A stretch of 60,365 bases of DNA, taken from the NCBI GenBank assembly GCA_045613545.1, contig JAZLBD010000011.1:1-60365 (forward strand), given 5' to 3'. Shown here in pieces: positions 17,931 to 26,060 of the stretch. The notes below the pieces were generated by a model. That model saw only the letters and a program-made list of their open reading frames with translations. It did not search any database and had not been told where the DNA came from. Source of the DNA: Scatosoma sp045613545. GTDB taxonomy: Bacteria; Bacillota; Clostridia; Christensenellales; Borkfalkiaceae. How positions within the stretch are numbered: position 1 is the first letter of the stretch; each line of letters begins with the position of its first letter. A program made the translations under genes and the position numbers.

Positions 17931-18786
17931 TTTCCCCTATCCTCTTGCGTGCAAACTTTTTGAATACCCAGCCCCGTAGTCTATTCGGGAGCAGGACTTG
18001 TACGATCAACCGTTTTGCAACGTTCTTTACGTACCGACCGTAGCCGATGATTTTATTCTTGCGCATAAACTTTTGCAATTTTCGTTCGCTTTTGAAATAT
18101 TTCCAGCCACCGCGCCGAGCGTACATATCCTTTCCCACGCGCACGTTCACGAGCGTTTCGCTGACGTTTGCAAACTTTGCGCCGGCAAGGTGAAGCCGTA
18201 GCCAAAGGTAATAATCCTCTTCCCAAAACCAGTCGATATATCCGCCGACCGCTTCCACGGCGTCCCGTTTGAACATAACCGAAACTTGGTTGAACGGACA
18301 GCGCACCTTTAAGTCTTTTTTGATTTCCTCGTCGCTTTGGAACACTTCGCGGAAAGATACCACGTTCTCTTCCTCGTCGATAAATTCCGATATATTCCCC
18401 CCGACCACGGCGAGGTCTTCGTCCGCCTCAAACAAGGCGAGTTGTTTTTCAAATCGAGTGGGCAAAGAAACGTCGTCCGCGTCCATGAGCGCCACCAAGT
18501 TATGCGAGCAATTTTCAAGCCCTACTCTTCTGGCGTTTCCATGACCTTGATTTTCCGCCAAGCGGACGATTTTAAGCTCCTCTTTTTGCTCCAACGCTTG
18601 AATATATTCGTCCAGTTCGTTGGGAACGGGTCCATCCACCACCAAAACTACTTCGCTAGGTTTTACCGTTTGCTCTAAAACGCTTTCCACCGCTCGCGCA
18701 AACCACTTTGGATTATCCTTTCCGTACACGCACATAGAGACGGAGAACTGCTTATTTTCTGTTTTATTTTCCGAAAAATTTTCCAT
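17917..18786 (-). CDS. Glycosyltransferase family 2
   Basis: The 289-residue GT-A enzyme shows 'FSVSMCVYGKDNPKWFARAVESVLEQTVKPSEVVLVVDGP' (residues 14-53, in blocks), 'NQGHGNARRVGLENCSHNLVALMDADDVSLPTRFEKQ' with the DxD-type 'DADD' at 102-105, and 'VSVMFKRDAVEAVGGY..WFWEEDYYLWLRL' with the catalytic-base-type ED. This is a very typical capsule GT2. It is the first transferase after the priming enzyme in transcription order and so a candidate for adding the second sugar, although gene order is only a weak guide. Its ATG overlaps the stop of the priming transferase gene by one base. Confidence 0.87.
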   Translation of the reverse strand: MENFSENKTENKQFSVSMCVYGKDNPKWFARAVESVLEQTVKPSEVVLVVDGPVPNELDEYIQALEQKEELKIVRLAENQGHGNARRVGLENCSHNLVALMDADDVSLPTRFEKQLALFEADEDLAVVGGNISEFIDEEENVVSFREVFQSDEEIKKDLKVRCPFNQVSVMFKRDAVEAVGGYIDWFWEEDYYLWLRLHLAGAKFANVSETLVNVRVGKDMYARRGGWKYFKSERKLQKFMRKNKIIGYGRYVKNVAKRLIVQVLLPNRLRGWVFKKFARKRIGENGKV

Positions 18787-19568
18787 TATTTACCGTTTGT
18801 TGCAAGGATTTCTCTCGCCTCTTCCTGCTTTTCGTCGTATTCCTCTCTCGTAATTTCGCCCTTTGCCAAAAGCCAGTCGCCATAGTCGATATCGGACACC
18901 GTCCCTTCGCGAGCGACGTCGCTACCTTTTATAACTTTCCAAGCCGTTTGGAAAATAATTTTTAAGTCGCAAAAGAGGGAAATTTTTTGCAAATACGCTT
19001 GGTCGAAAGAAAATTTATCTTCCCACGTCGCGTTGTTTCGTCCGTTCACCTGCGCAAGGCCGGTAAGCCCCGGACGAACGCTATGGCGCGTTTTGACCGC
19101 CTCCGACATAAACGTCAAGTCCTTTACAAGTTGGGGACGAGGCCCTACGATGGACATATGCCCCACGAAAATATTCAAAAGTTCGGGAAGCTCGTCCAAA
19201 CTCGTCGCTCGCAAAAATTTTCCGTATCTCGTCAAACGCTTATCGTCGGGCAATAGGTTGCCGTTTTCGTCCTTTTGAGAGGTCATACTGCGAAATTTGA
19301 CAAGCTTGAAAATCTTTCCGTTTTTTCCAGGTCGCGGTTGCGTAAAGAAAGGGTTGCCTTTCATTGTAATCGCGCCTATCCCCGTCAAAATAAGCAAAAC
19401 GGGGGAAAGAACGAGGATAGCAAGTCCGCTTAAAAAGAGGTCGTAAAACCGCTTGAAAAAGGGGCGATAGAAGAGGGCGGACAGCGCGAGCCAAACGGCG
19501 AGTGCCACAAGGCAAATCGCCAAAATTCCCCACCACTCGGTTGTCAAATTTCTCAAAAATTCTCTCAT
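18786..19568 (-). CDS. Priming sugar-phosphate transferase (PglC/WcaJ-type bacterial sugar transferase) with extra N-terminal helix
   Basis: The 260-residue protein has an N-terminal hydrophobic segment (about 12-33), then the re-entrant membrane segment (about 41-65), then the catalytic domain with 'GNPFFTQPRPGKNGKIFKLVKFRSM' in parts. It carries the catalytic Asp-Glu pair in 'TSLDELPELLNIF' (D125/E126) and 'MSIVGPRP' (139-145). This is a monotopic phosphoglycosyl transferase that starts repeat assembly on undecaprenyl phosphate. The preceding PglF- and PglE-like genes suggest the donor is a UDP-4-amino sugar such as a bacillosamine precursor. The added N-terminal helix makes it longer than minimal PglC but shorter than WcaJ. 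Confidence 0.9.
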   Translation of the reverse strand: MREFLRNLTTEWWGILAICLVALAVWLALSALFYRPFFKRFYDLFLSGLAILVLSPVLLILTGIGAITMKGNPFFTQPRPGKNGKIFKLVKFRSMTSQKDENGNLLPDDKRLTRYGKFLRATSLDELPELLNIFVGHMSIVGPRPQLVKDLTFMSEAVKTRHSVRPGLTGLAQVNGRNNATWEDKFSFDQAYLQKISLFCDLKIIFQTAWKVIKGSDVAREGTVSDIDYGDWLLAKGEITREEYDEKQEEAREILATNGK

Positions 19569-20695
19569 TTTTCAAAACAACTGCGAACAAGCTCGATCAC
19601 GTACCCTTGCTCTTCTTCCGTCATTTTGATATCTGACGGCAAGCAAAGCCCTCTCGCAAAAATATCTTCCCCAACGTTATCACCCGCAGTGATAAAATCG
19701 TTGTTTGCGTAAACTGGTTGCATATGCATCGGTTTCCAAATCGGCCGACTCTCCACGTTTGCCTCGCTAAGTTTTTGGAAAATATCCATAGGCGTCACGC
19801 TCGAATCCTTGTCGATTAAAAGGCAAGAAAGCCAAAAGTTCGGTTTCATTTCGGGCAAGTACGGGTTCATTTGCACGGGAAGTCCCGCAAACCCCTTTTT
19901 ATAACGGGCGTAAATCTCTTCCTTTTTTAAGCGGTGTTCTTGCAAATGCAATAATTGTCCGCGCCCTATCCCCGCTACGATATTCGACATACGGTAGTTG
20001 TAGCCGATCTCTTCGTGCTCGTACCAAATCGCTTTTTCGCGCGCTTGCGTCGCCCAAAAGAACGCTTTATCTCTCGCCTTTTTGTCTTTCGTAAGGAGCA
20101 TTCCACCGCCCGACGAGGTTATGATTTTATTGCCGTTGAAACTCACGATATTATACGCGCCGAACGTACCGCATTGCCTACCTTTATAGGTCGCCGAAAG
20201 CGCCTCCGCCGCGTCTTCGACGAGCACGGCTCCGTGACGGGCGCAAACTTCCAAAATTTCGTCCATTTTCGACGGCGTACCGTATAAATGCGCCAAGGCT
20301 ACGACTTTTGCTTGCGGATATTTTTGGAACGCCTTTTCCAAAGCGACGGGATCCATATTCCACGTCTCCCGTTCGGAATCGACGAATACTTGCACCCCAC
20401 CCTCGTAAGCTACAGGATTGACGGTTGCCGCAAAGGTCATATCCGAGCAAAGCACGATATCCCCACGCTTGACTCCCGCGAGCTTGAACGCAAGGTGGAG
20501 CGCCGCCGTCCCTGCGTTGAGCGAAAGGGCGTGCATCTCCTCCTTATCTTCGCAAAGATACTTGCACATCTCTTCTTCGAACGCGTCGCAGTTAAATCCA
20601 AGCGGAGCGACCCAATTTTTATCGAACGCCTCTTGCACGAACGTCATTTCCTCTTCGTGCATCGTCGGCGTTGAAAGAAAAATTCTCTTTTTCAT
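19565..20695 (-). CDS. PLP-dependent sugar aminotransferase (DegT/DnrJ/EryC1/StrS; PglE-like)
   Basis: From the ATG at 20695 (GAGGGG five bases upstream) the protein is 376 residues. It has 'LSLNAGTAALHLAFKLAGV', 'DMTFAATVNPVAYEGG', 'VALAHLYGTPSKMDEI', 'LVEDAAEALSATYKGRQCGTFG' and the PLP-lysine block 'YNIVSFNGNKIITSSGGGML' with K190. These are all diagnostic of the DegT family. It should aminate the 4-keto sugar made by the upstream dehydratase, giving a UDP-4-amino-4,6-dideoxy sugar as PglE does. No PglD-like N-acetyltransferase is adjacent, so the amino sugar may stay unacetylated or be acetylated by an enzyme elsewhere. The gene overlaps the priming transferase start by 4 bp. Confidence 0.9.
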   Translation of the reverse strand: MKKRIFLSTPTMHEEEMTFVQEAFDKNWVAPLGFNCDAFEEEMCKYLCEDKEEMHALSLNAGTAALHLAFKLAGVKRGDIVLCSDMTFAATVNPVAYEGGVQVFVDSERETWNMDPVALEKAFQKYPQAKVVALAHLYGTPSKMDEILEVCARHGAVLVEDAAEALSATYKGRQCGTFGAYNIVSFNGNKIITSSGGGMLLTKDKKARDKAFFWATQAREKAIWYEHEEIGYNYRMSNIVAGIGRGQLLHLQEHRLKKEEIYARYKKGFAGLPVQMNPYLPEMKPNFWLSCLLIDKDSSVTPMDIFQKLSEANVESRPIWKPMHMQPVYANNDFITAGDNVGEDIFARGLCLPSDIKMTEEEQGYVIELVRSCFEK

Positions 20696-20703
20696 ATTTC
20701 CCC

Positions 20704-22647
20704 TCAACTGTATTTTTGCACGGACTCGTCCGTTTCGGAAAAACGGGCAACCGCGTCCTTTTCAAGTTTTCTTTGACTGCGCGCTTTCAAGGGGAGCGCT
20801 CTCTCTTCTAGGCGGTCGATCGTGTACGTCGGGACGAGCGCTTGGACGAGCTCTTTCACGTCCCCCGTTTCGTTATACGCCTCCGCGCAAAGCGTTTCGA
20901 GGGTTGTCCAGAATTCAGCCTCGTTCAGCTGTATGGGTTTCGCTACGCTAATGAGCCCGTTCGCCGTCTGTTGAAGCCCCTCCTCTTCCATCAAACGTTC
21001 CTCGAAGAGTTTTTCGCCCGGTCTTAGCCCGGTGCAGACGATATCCACGTCCACGTTCGGCTCTAAACCGGAAAGTTTGATAAGATTATAGGCAAGGTCG
21101 TAAATTTTTACCGGCTCGCCCATATCCAGTACGAAAATTTGTCCTTCCTTCGCGTACGCCCCTGCTTGTAAGACGAGAGATACCGCCTCGGGGATCGTCA
21201 TAAAATAGCGAATGATATCCTTGTGGGTGACGGTGACCGGACCGCCCGCCTCGATTTGTTTTTTGAAAAGCGGAATTACCGACCCGTTCGAGCCGAGCAC
21301 GTTCCCAAACCGTACCGCAACGAACTTGGTATGCTTGCTCTTCTTTCCGATCGTTTGTACGATCATCTCGCAAATACGCTTGGTCGCGCCCATCACGTTC
21401 GTCGGGTTGACCGCTTTATCCGTCGAGATTTGCACGAACGTTTTGACTTTCGTCTCGTCCGCGATCTTAGCCACGTTGAGGGTTCCGATCACGTTGTTTT
21501 TCACCGCTTCGTGCGGGCTTGTCTCCATCAGCGGTACGTGTTTATGCGCCGCCGCGTGGAAAACGATGTTCGGTTCATAACGGAAAAAGACGTCCCGAAC
21601 CTTCCTTTCGTCACGAACGCTACCGATGAGAGTCAACAAATTAAGATCGGGATGATTTCGTTTGAGTTCTTGTTCAATTTCGTAAGCGTTATTCTCGTAG
21701 ATATCGAAAATAATCAGTTGCTTGGGGTTATGGGTTGCAATTTGACGGCAAAGCTCGCTCCCGATAGAGCCACCCCCACCCGTCACGAGCACGACTTGGT
21801 TCTCGATATAGCCCATAATCTCGTCGAGGTTGACGGAAACCTGCTCACGCCCCAGCAAGTCGTGTACCTCCACGTTGCGCAAGGACGAAACCGCCACTTG
21901 CCCCGAAGCAAGTTGATAAATCCCCGGCAAAATCTTGACGGGCTTTCCGCAGTCTTTGCAAATGCTTACGATTTCGCTGAGCCGTTTTTTATTTACGGAC
22001 GGCATCGCCACGAAAATTTCTTGCACTTCGCATTTTTTCACGTATTCGGGGATATCCTTGGTCGCGCAAACCACCTTGACGCCGTTGATCAACTTTCCGA
22101 TTTTTCTCGAATCGTCGTCCGCGATGCAAACGGGTAGATAAAAAAGCTTATCCGAATTTTGCATTTCACGAATCAGCGAAAAACCCGAATCGCCTCCGCC
22201 GACGACCATAACGCGCGTCTTTTTGGCGTTATCCTGCCCGATATAGCGTTTGAATACGAGGAATAACCGATACCAGTATCGCACGAAAAAGGCGCTTGCG
22301 GAAAGGGACATCGTATAGACGAACGCCGTACCCAACCCAACGGAAGCTTGTTTCGTGTAAACGGAAAACGCCACGTTTGCCAAACCGATCACAAACGCGG
22401 AACAAATAATTTTAATCGTTTCGATAAATCCAACCGTGCGAAAAAGAATCCGGTACAAACCAACCGCAAAAAAAACGGCGATGGCAAGCACGAGATTCCC
22501 TACTGTCCAAACGATAATCTGAGGGGAGATCGGACGAACGCCTTGCGTGGTCAAATACGCAAACGCGAGCGAAAAGACCACGGCGCATATATCCGCCAAT
22601 CCCAGTTGCCATCTATTCTTATTTCTTTTCCCCTTTCTCTTCCCCAT
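20704..22647 (-). CDS. Membrane-bound UDP-GlcNAc 4,6-dehydratase (PglF/CapD/EpsC family)
   Basis: The 647-residue protein has four N-terminal membrane helices (about 15-115) followed by two Rossmann domains. The first has 'RVMVVGGGDSGFSLIREM'. The catalytic one has 'VVLVTGGGGSIGSELCRQIA', 'FHAAAHKHVPLMETSP' and 'STDKAVNPTNVMGATKR' with the Met-x3-Lys variant of the SDR catalytic pair. It dehydrates UDP-GlcNAc to the 4-keto-6-deoxy sugar, the first step toward the amino sugar used by the priming enzyme. It is the first gene of the operon, about 95 bases below a consensus promoter. The last ~50 residues are charged and look like an extension. Confidence 0.92.
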   Translation of the reverse strand: MGKRKGKRNKNRWQLGLADICAVVFSLAFAYLTTQGVRPISPQIIVWTVGNLVLAIAVFFAVGLYRILFRTVGFIETIKIICSAFVIGLANVAFSVYTKQASVGLGTAFVYTMSLSASAFFVRYWYRLFLVFKRYIGQDNAKKTRVMVVGGGDSGFSLIREMQNSDKLFYLPVCIADDDSRKIGKLINGVKVVCATKDIPEYVKKCEVQEIFVAMPSVNKKRLSEIVSICKDCGKPVKILPGIYQLASGQVAVSSLRNVEVHDLLGREQVSVNLDEIMGYIENQVVLVTGGGGSIGSELCRQIATHNPKQLIIFDIYENNAYEIEQELKRNHPDLNLLTLIGSVRDERKVRDVFFRYEPNIVFHAAAHKHVPLMETSPHEAVKNNVIGTLNVAKIADETKVKTFVQISTDKAVNPTNVMGATKRICEMIVQTIGKKSKHTKFVAVRFGNVLGSNGSVIPLFKKQIEAGGPVTVTHKDIIRYFMTIPEAVSLVLQAGAYAKEGQIFVLDMGEPVKIYDLAYNLIKLSGLEPNVDVDIVCTGLRPGEKLFEERLMEEEGLQQTANGLISVAKPIQLNEAEFWTTLETLCAEAYNETGDVKELVQALVPTYTIDRLEERALPLKARSQRKLEKDAVARFSETDESVQKYS

Positions 22648-22746
22648 AAAAGTCCCTTATTTCATACTTTTATCCGTGCCGTCGGAGACCCCCTTGCCCC
22701 CTTCAAAAGACGATAACGTCCTTTACATTATATATGGCACTCCCTT

Positions 22747-22775
22747 ATTATATCATTCTTTTTTTTCTTTGTCAA
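22747..22775 (-). promoter_or_regulatory. Consensus sigma-A promoter of the polysaccharide operon
   Basis: On the minus strand TTGACA (complement of 22770-22775) and TATAAT (complement of 22747-22752) are separated by exactly 17 bases. Transcription would start near 22740, leaving a leader of about 95 bases before the dehydratase ATG. No other promoter of this quality was noticed inside the operon, so it may drive the whole cluster. Confidence 0.9.
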
Positions 22776-22938
22776 GCCTCAAACAACCTACTTCGACAAG
22801 TTTGTTTTTTGAAAAAAAAGGGGATTTTTGTCATTTTCCCCTCGTTTTTTAGCGTTATAGAGGGGGTAGGTACGCGTTCAACCCACAAAACCCCTTTTTT
22901 TGCGTGTTTTTCTGGTAAAATATTTTTTTGTCGATTAG
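22776..22938. other. Intergenic region upstream of the polysaccharide promoter, AT-rich
   Basis: The stretch between the capsule promoter and the hairpin at 22939 is T-rich on the plus strand with several homopolymer runs. I see no gene, no clear operator and no second promoter in it. A-tracts here could act as an upstream promoter element for the adjacent TTGACA. Confidence 0.45.
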
Positions 22939-22973
22939 AAAGACGACTTGCCGATTGTCGACAAGCCGTCTTT
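22939..22973. terminator. Hairpin after the DUF4097 gene
   Basis: AAAGACGACTTG (22939-22950) pairs with CAAGCCGTCTTT (22962-22973) across an 11-base loop, with one mismatched or wobble pair. It lies 15 bases beyond the stop of the minus-strand gene, but the minus-strand side lacks a clean U-run, so it may be only a weak terminator. Confidence 0.5.
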
Positions 22974-22987
22974 CCTTGTTTTTCATC

Positions 22988-23887
22988 TTATTCCGCAAAG
23001 GAAACGTCAATATCTCCCGTGTCCGTTTCTATTTCCAAGCACCGTTCTCCGCCGATTTGATCGACGATATTCTTCTCGCCCGTGTCCGTTTCCACGAGTA
23101 TGGTGTAATCCGACCGTTTTCCTGCCATTTTGACTTCAACGTCACCCGTGTCCGTGCCTATTACCGTTTTTTGGCAATCCATCATACCGTCTTCCCCGTC
23201 CACGTCGCCCGAATCCACTTCTATCGAAAGTTGGTTTGCTTGCAGTCTTCCCACAATCTCCACGTCACCCGTGTCCGTTTCGATCGCTACCGTGTTCGCC
23301 TCAAAATTTCCGATTTTGATATCACCCGTATCCACTTCTAACTCTGCGAAACCCTCACAAACCACGTCCGTATTCGCAAGCAAGATATCCCCCGTGTTCG
23401 CTTCTAATCGCAAAGAGGCGAACGTCGCGCGCGCGCCTTGCAACCGAATATCGCCCGTACCCGTCACAACTTGCAATGCTATCGTCCTTGTGGACGGTAC
23501 GATAAGCTTCACGCTCGTTTCGGGGGCATAGAAAGAAAAGAGCTGTTTGAACCAATCGGTTTTTTGTTTCACGCTAAGTGTAGCTCCCGATTGCAAAGCG
23601 GTAATTTTTCGCACGGAAGCGCCTTTTCTCGTCACCAAATCGGTGTATTCTACGCGAATCGCCTCCGCCGTGTCGTCCACGACGATCGTCACGTCCGCCG
23701 TTCCTCCACGTATGGATACAAAGGAGACTTCCCCTTGCTCGATATAGCTTTTCACCGCCGTTTCCTCGACGAAGCGCATACTCTTAAGGTTTCCGCCTGC
23801 GCCGATAAAACCGACCAAAAACAATATGCCACCTAAAACGAGGAAGATGGATGCAAGAATAGAAAGAATTTTGAAAGACTTTTTCAT
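22988..23887 (-). CDS. DUF4097 family beta-strand-repeat membrane protein
   Basis: From the ATG at 23887 (GGAGGAAATAACG upstream) the protein has 299 residues. It starts with a membrane segment ('ILSILASIFLVLGGILFLVGFIG', about residues 6-28) followed by a beta-solenoid-like region with short repeats of the form TDTGDV/I ('ETDTGDVEIVG', 'EVDSGDVDGE', 'GTDTGDVEVKM', 'ETDTGEKNIV', 'ETDTGDIDVSF'). This is the DUF4097 pattern. Such proteins usually follow PadR and DUF1700 genes, as here, and are thought to sit at the membrane with the solenoid outside or in the cytosol. Their function is not established. The repeats are also visible as repeated DNA of the type 'gtcacccgtgtccgt'. Confidence 0.88.
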   Translation of the reverse strand: MKKSFKILSILASIFLVLGGILFLVGFIGAGGNLKSMRFVEETAVKSYIEQGEVSFVSIRGGTADVTIVVDDTAEAIRVEYTDLVTRKGASVRKITALQSGATLSVKQKTDWFKQLFSFYAPETSVKLIVPSTRTIALQVVTGTGDIRLQGARATFASLRLEANTGDILLANTDVVCEGFAELEVDTGDIKIGNFEANTVAIETDTGDVEIVGRLQANQLSIEVDSGDVDGEDGMMDCQKTVIGTDTGDVEVKMAGKRSDYTILVETDTGEKNIVDQIGGERCLEIETDTGDIDVSFAE

Positions 23888-23889
23888 CG

Positions 23890-24450
23890 TTATTTCCTCC
23901 ACGCATAAATGTTCTTAAAGAACTTCCACGATCCGATTGCCGTATATTTTAGCGCATACCAACCGCCGATCGTAAGTAAAATCCCAACGCCTATCCCCGC
24001 AATTCCGAGCCCTACGTATCCCAAGATCGCCATTCCGCCCATACCGTTTGCAAGATAGAAAAAAGGAGAAACGAGAACGAAGACGGCGCACGCTACCCCC
24101 GCGGACAAACCCGAGGTAAGCACCGAGAACGCGCCTCCCAAAAGGCTTATTGCCACGACCATCAAGGGAAGCCCGATAAGTAGAGTAAATAAGACCATGC
24201 CTAGCACGAACGAGGGATGGTTTTTCGTTTCCGCCTTAGGCTCTCTATATTCCAGCCCACTCTCTTCCATAATTTTCTTAGCGACCTCTTGGGGGGAGCC
24301 GAACCCTCGTATGACTTCTTCTTCCGAAAGTCCCGCCTCCGCTTTATCGCCGTAAATCTCATTATAATATTCCAATACTTTTTTCTTTTCCGAATAACTC
24401 AAGCCAGTCAAATGGCGTTTCAGTTCTCTTTCCCAAACTCTTTTCGTCAT
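23890..24450 (-). CDS. DUF1700 (HAAS) membrane protein
   Basis: The 186-residue protein has the HAAS N-terminus: 'KRHLTGLSYSEKKKVLEYYNEIYGDKAEAGLSEEEVIRGFGSPQEVAKKIMEE' is the typical helical alpha-hairpin with 'FGSPxEVAxxI'. About four transmembrane helices follow, from residue 80 onward, rich in Gly and Leu. HAAS proteins are commonly encoded between a PadR regulator and a DUF4097 protein and are likely sensors or effectors of that regulator, but no activity is proven. The start overlaps the PadR stop codon (ATGA), so translation is coupled. Confidence 0.9.
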   Translation of the reverse strand: MTKRVWERELKRHLTGLSYSEKKKVLEYYNEIYGDKAEAGLSEEEVIRGFGSPQEVAKKIMEESGLEYREPKAETKNHPSFVLGMVLFTLLIGLPLMVVAISLLGGAFSVLTSGLSAGVACAVFVLVSPFFYLANGMGGMAILGYVGLGIAGIGVGILLTIGGWYALKYTAIGSWKFFKNIYAWRK

Positions 24451-24758
24451 CGTTTGCCTCCTATAACGTAGCGAACAATCTTGTTCAACTCCTCAATTTC
24501 CTCTAAAAAACCGGAAATCCTTTCTCGCCCTTTGTCGGTGATGGAAAAGTATTTCCGTAGCCTACCGTTATACGCTTCCGCCCGTACCGTCACGCTCTTC
24601 TCGTTTTCAAGCCGTTTCAAAATCGGGTATAGCGTCGATTCGGAAATTTCTACGTACGGCGCTAAATCGGAAATGATTTTATATCCGTACGACTCCCTTC
24701 CCTCAATCGACTTCAACACGCATATCTCCAATAACCCTTTTTTTAATTGCGCATCCAT
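24447..24758 (-). CDS. PadR-family transcriptional regulator
   Basis: From the ATG at 24758 (AAGGAGGG seven bases upstream) the protein has 103 residues. 'KKGLLEICVLKSIEGRESYGYKIISDLAPYVEISESTLYPILKRLENEKSVTVRAEAYNGRLRKYFSITDKGRERI' is the complete PadR winged helix, with recognition helix 'SESTLYPILKRLE' and wing 'GRLRKYFSIT'. PadR proteins repress until a ligand or membrane signal releases them. Here the gene heads a three-gene unit with DUF1700 and DUF4097 proteins, probably autoregulated through an inverted repeat between the -35 and -10 boxes of its own promoter. Confidence 0.93.
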   Translation of the reverse strand: MDAQLKKGLLEICVLKSIEGRESYGYKIISDLAPYVEISESTLYPILKRLENEKSVTVRAEAYNGRLRKYFSITDKGRERISGFLEEIEELNKIVRYVIGGKR

Positions 24759-24780
24759 CGAAAACCCTCCTTTGCACAAT

Positions 24781-24809
24781 ATTATACATTACATAGTATT
24801 GCTTGTCAA
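24781..24809 (-). promoter_or_regulatory. PadR operon promoter with candidate operator in the spacer
   Basis: On the minus strand TTGACA (complement of 24804-24809) and TATAAT (complement of 24781-24786) are 17 bases apart. The spacer and start of the -10 contain an ATAC-N8-GTAT inverted repeat, resembling PadR-type operators. Bound repressor there would block the polymerase directly. Confidence 0.85.
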
Positions 24810-24904
24810 TAGATTTTTGAAAAATTTTTTAAGTTTTTTTCCAAAAAAATCCGTCCGACGGCTTATTCGTTCTATTTCCCTAGCAAAAACCTCGAAAGAA
24901 AACG

Positions 24905-24934
24905 AAAAGACGAGACGTAAAAGTCTCGTCTTTT
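24905..24934. terminator. Bidirectional-looking terminator after the surface-system operon
   Basis: AAAAGACGAGAC (24905-24916) pairs perfectly with GTCTCGTCTTTT (24923-24934) across a 6-base loop. A T7 run follows on the plus side, and T4-CG-T4 follows on the minus side. It lies about 20 bases past the stop of the lipoprotein gene at 24956. Confidence 0.85.
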
Positions 24935-24955
24935 TTTGTGCTTTCTAAAAGGGGG

Positions 24956-26056
24956 TTATGAAATTTTTTCCCAAATAGCATACAGAGTAAGATCGCAAAG
25001 GACGGGAGTAAGCGTCGTGAATTTTCCCGTCGTAGGACCTACCACTTTGCTGTCGTACCAGCCCATAAACTCATACCCGTCGCGCGTGGGAATGGGGAAC
25101 GGATAGCCCGTTGCGGCGAAGTATTCCCCTTTGGGGACTTCATAACTTTTCACTTGCGACATTTTCGCCGGCTCTTCGGCGGAATCGTTCAAATCGAACG
25201 TGACGATGCAGGTTTGCTCGCCGGCGTCGAAATCAACCACTAAACTCCACACACCGTTTTCTTTGGCGTAAATATCGTTATGGATAATATCGAAGAAATA
25301 ATCTCCGTCTTTCCCAAAGGAATTCTTGGGCTTTTCTCCGCCGTTATGCCAAGCGCTGGGGTCTTTGGGGCGGTTGAACATTTGCAAACTCTTTTCGCCG
25401 TCCGTATAGGTGATCGTAAGAATATACAATCCTCTTTCCTCGTCCTCGGAGGCGATGATCGAATCAATCCCTCTACCCGTTTCGCCCCGTTGCGCCGCGG
25501 GCACGCTGATAACGATTTCTTCGCCGTTGTCTAAAACGAAAGTCAGAACGGCGCTCAACGTTTCATCTTTGGGGTTGGTGTTCAAATCGTAGCTTTTAAT
25601 CCCTAACCCGCTGGGAATTCGTATAGGCTCCGATTTATCGCCGTTGCTATAAACGAACTGCATAAACTTGCCCAATGCGTCCGTATCGCTCTCGACTCCT
25701 ACGACGGAGATCCCGTTTTCGAGGAAAAATTCCACTTCTTCCATATTCGGATCGGTAAAGGAAATGGTCACCTTTGTTTTTCCCGTTTGACTGTCTTGCG
25801 AGTATAAAATTTCCTTGATGCCGTTGCCCGTTTCGCCCTGCTCGCCTTCTTGACCTCTGGGGAGATAGAACACGTCGGGTAATTTCTTTTCATCCGTGTA
25901 GGTAATCGTTATTTTCGTGCGTCCGTCCTGTTCTAAAACGTGTGTGATGCTTGCGATTTGCAAAGATTCGTCCGCAATGAAACTACCGCACGCGCCCAAA
26001 AGAAAAAGCGCGAACGTGAGGATTGCAAGCAACATGCCTAACAGTTTTTTTCTCAT
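24956..26056 (-). CDS. Lipoprotein with collagen-like/beta modules and C-terminal InlB B-repeat
   Basis: The 366-residue protein has a lipoprotein signal ('LLGMLLAILTFALFLLGACGSF', lipobox L-G-A-C with Cys at about 23). Then come two or three ~75-residue modules joined by short Gly-rich stretches ('RGQEGEQGETGNGIKEI', 'QRGETGRGIDSI'), each followed by strands of the type 'KVTISFTD' or 'ILTITYTDG'. The last ~70 residues form a Listeria-Bacteroides (InlB B-type) repeat with 'GYEFMGWYDS' and 'DLTLYAIWEK'. It is surface-exposed and membrane-anchored through lipid. It is the last gene of the SipW/AAA operon, 4 bp after the large beta-helix protein, so it probably belongs to that system as an anchored adhesin or assembly factor. 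Confidence 0.8.
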   Translation of the reverse strand: MRKKLLGMLLAILTFALFLLGACGSFIADESLQIASITHVLEQDGRTKITITYTDEKKLPDVFYLPRGQEGEQGETGNGIKEILYSQDSQTGKTKVTISFTDPNMEEVEFFLENGISVVGVESDTDALGKFMQFVYSNGDKSEPIRIPSGLGIKSYDLNTNPKDETLSAVLTFVLDNGEEIVISVPAAQRGETGRGIDSIIASEDEERGLYILTITYTDGEKSLQMFNRPKDPSAWHNGGEKPKNSFGKDGDYFFDIIHNDIYAKENGVWSLVVDFDAGEQTCIVTFDLNDSAEEPAKMSQVKSYEVPKGEYFAATGYPFPIPTRDGYEFMGWYDSKVVGPTTGKFTTLTPVLCDLTLYAIWEKIS

Positions 26057-26060
26057 AGTC

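Noticed and set aside
22988..23887. Short tandem DNA repeats with the look of a CRISPR array or minisatellite
   Set aside because: The repeats are in frame and code for the regular TDTGDV/I beta strands of a DUF4097 protein. Spacing varies and there are no unique spacers.
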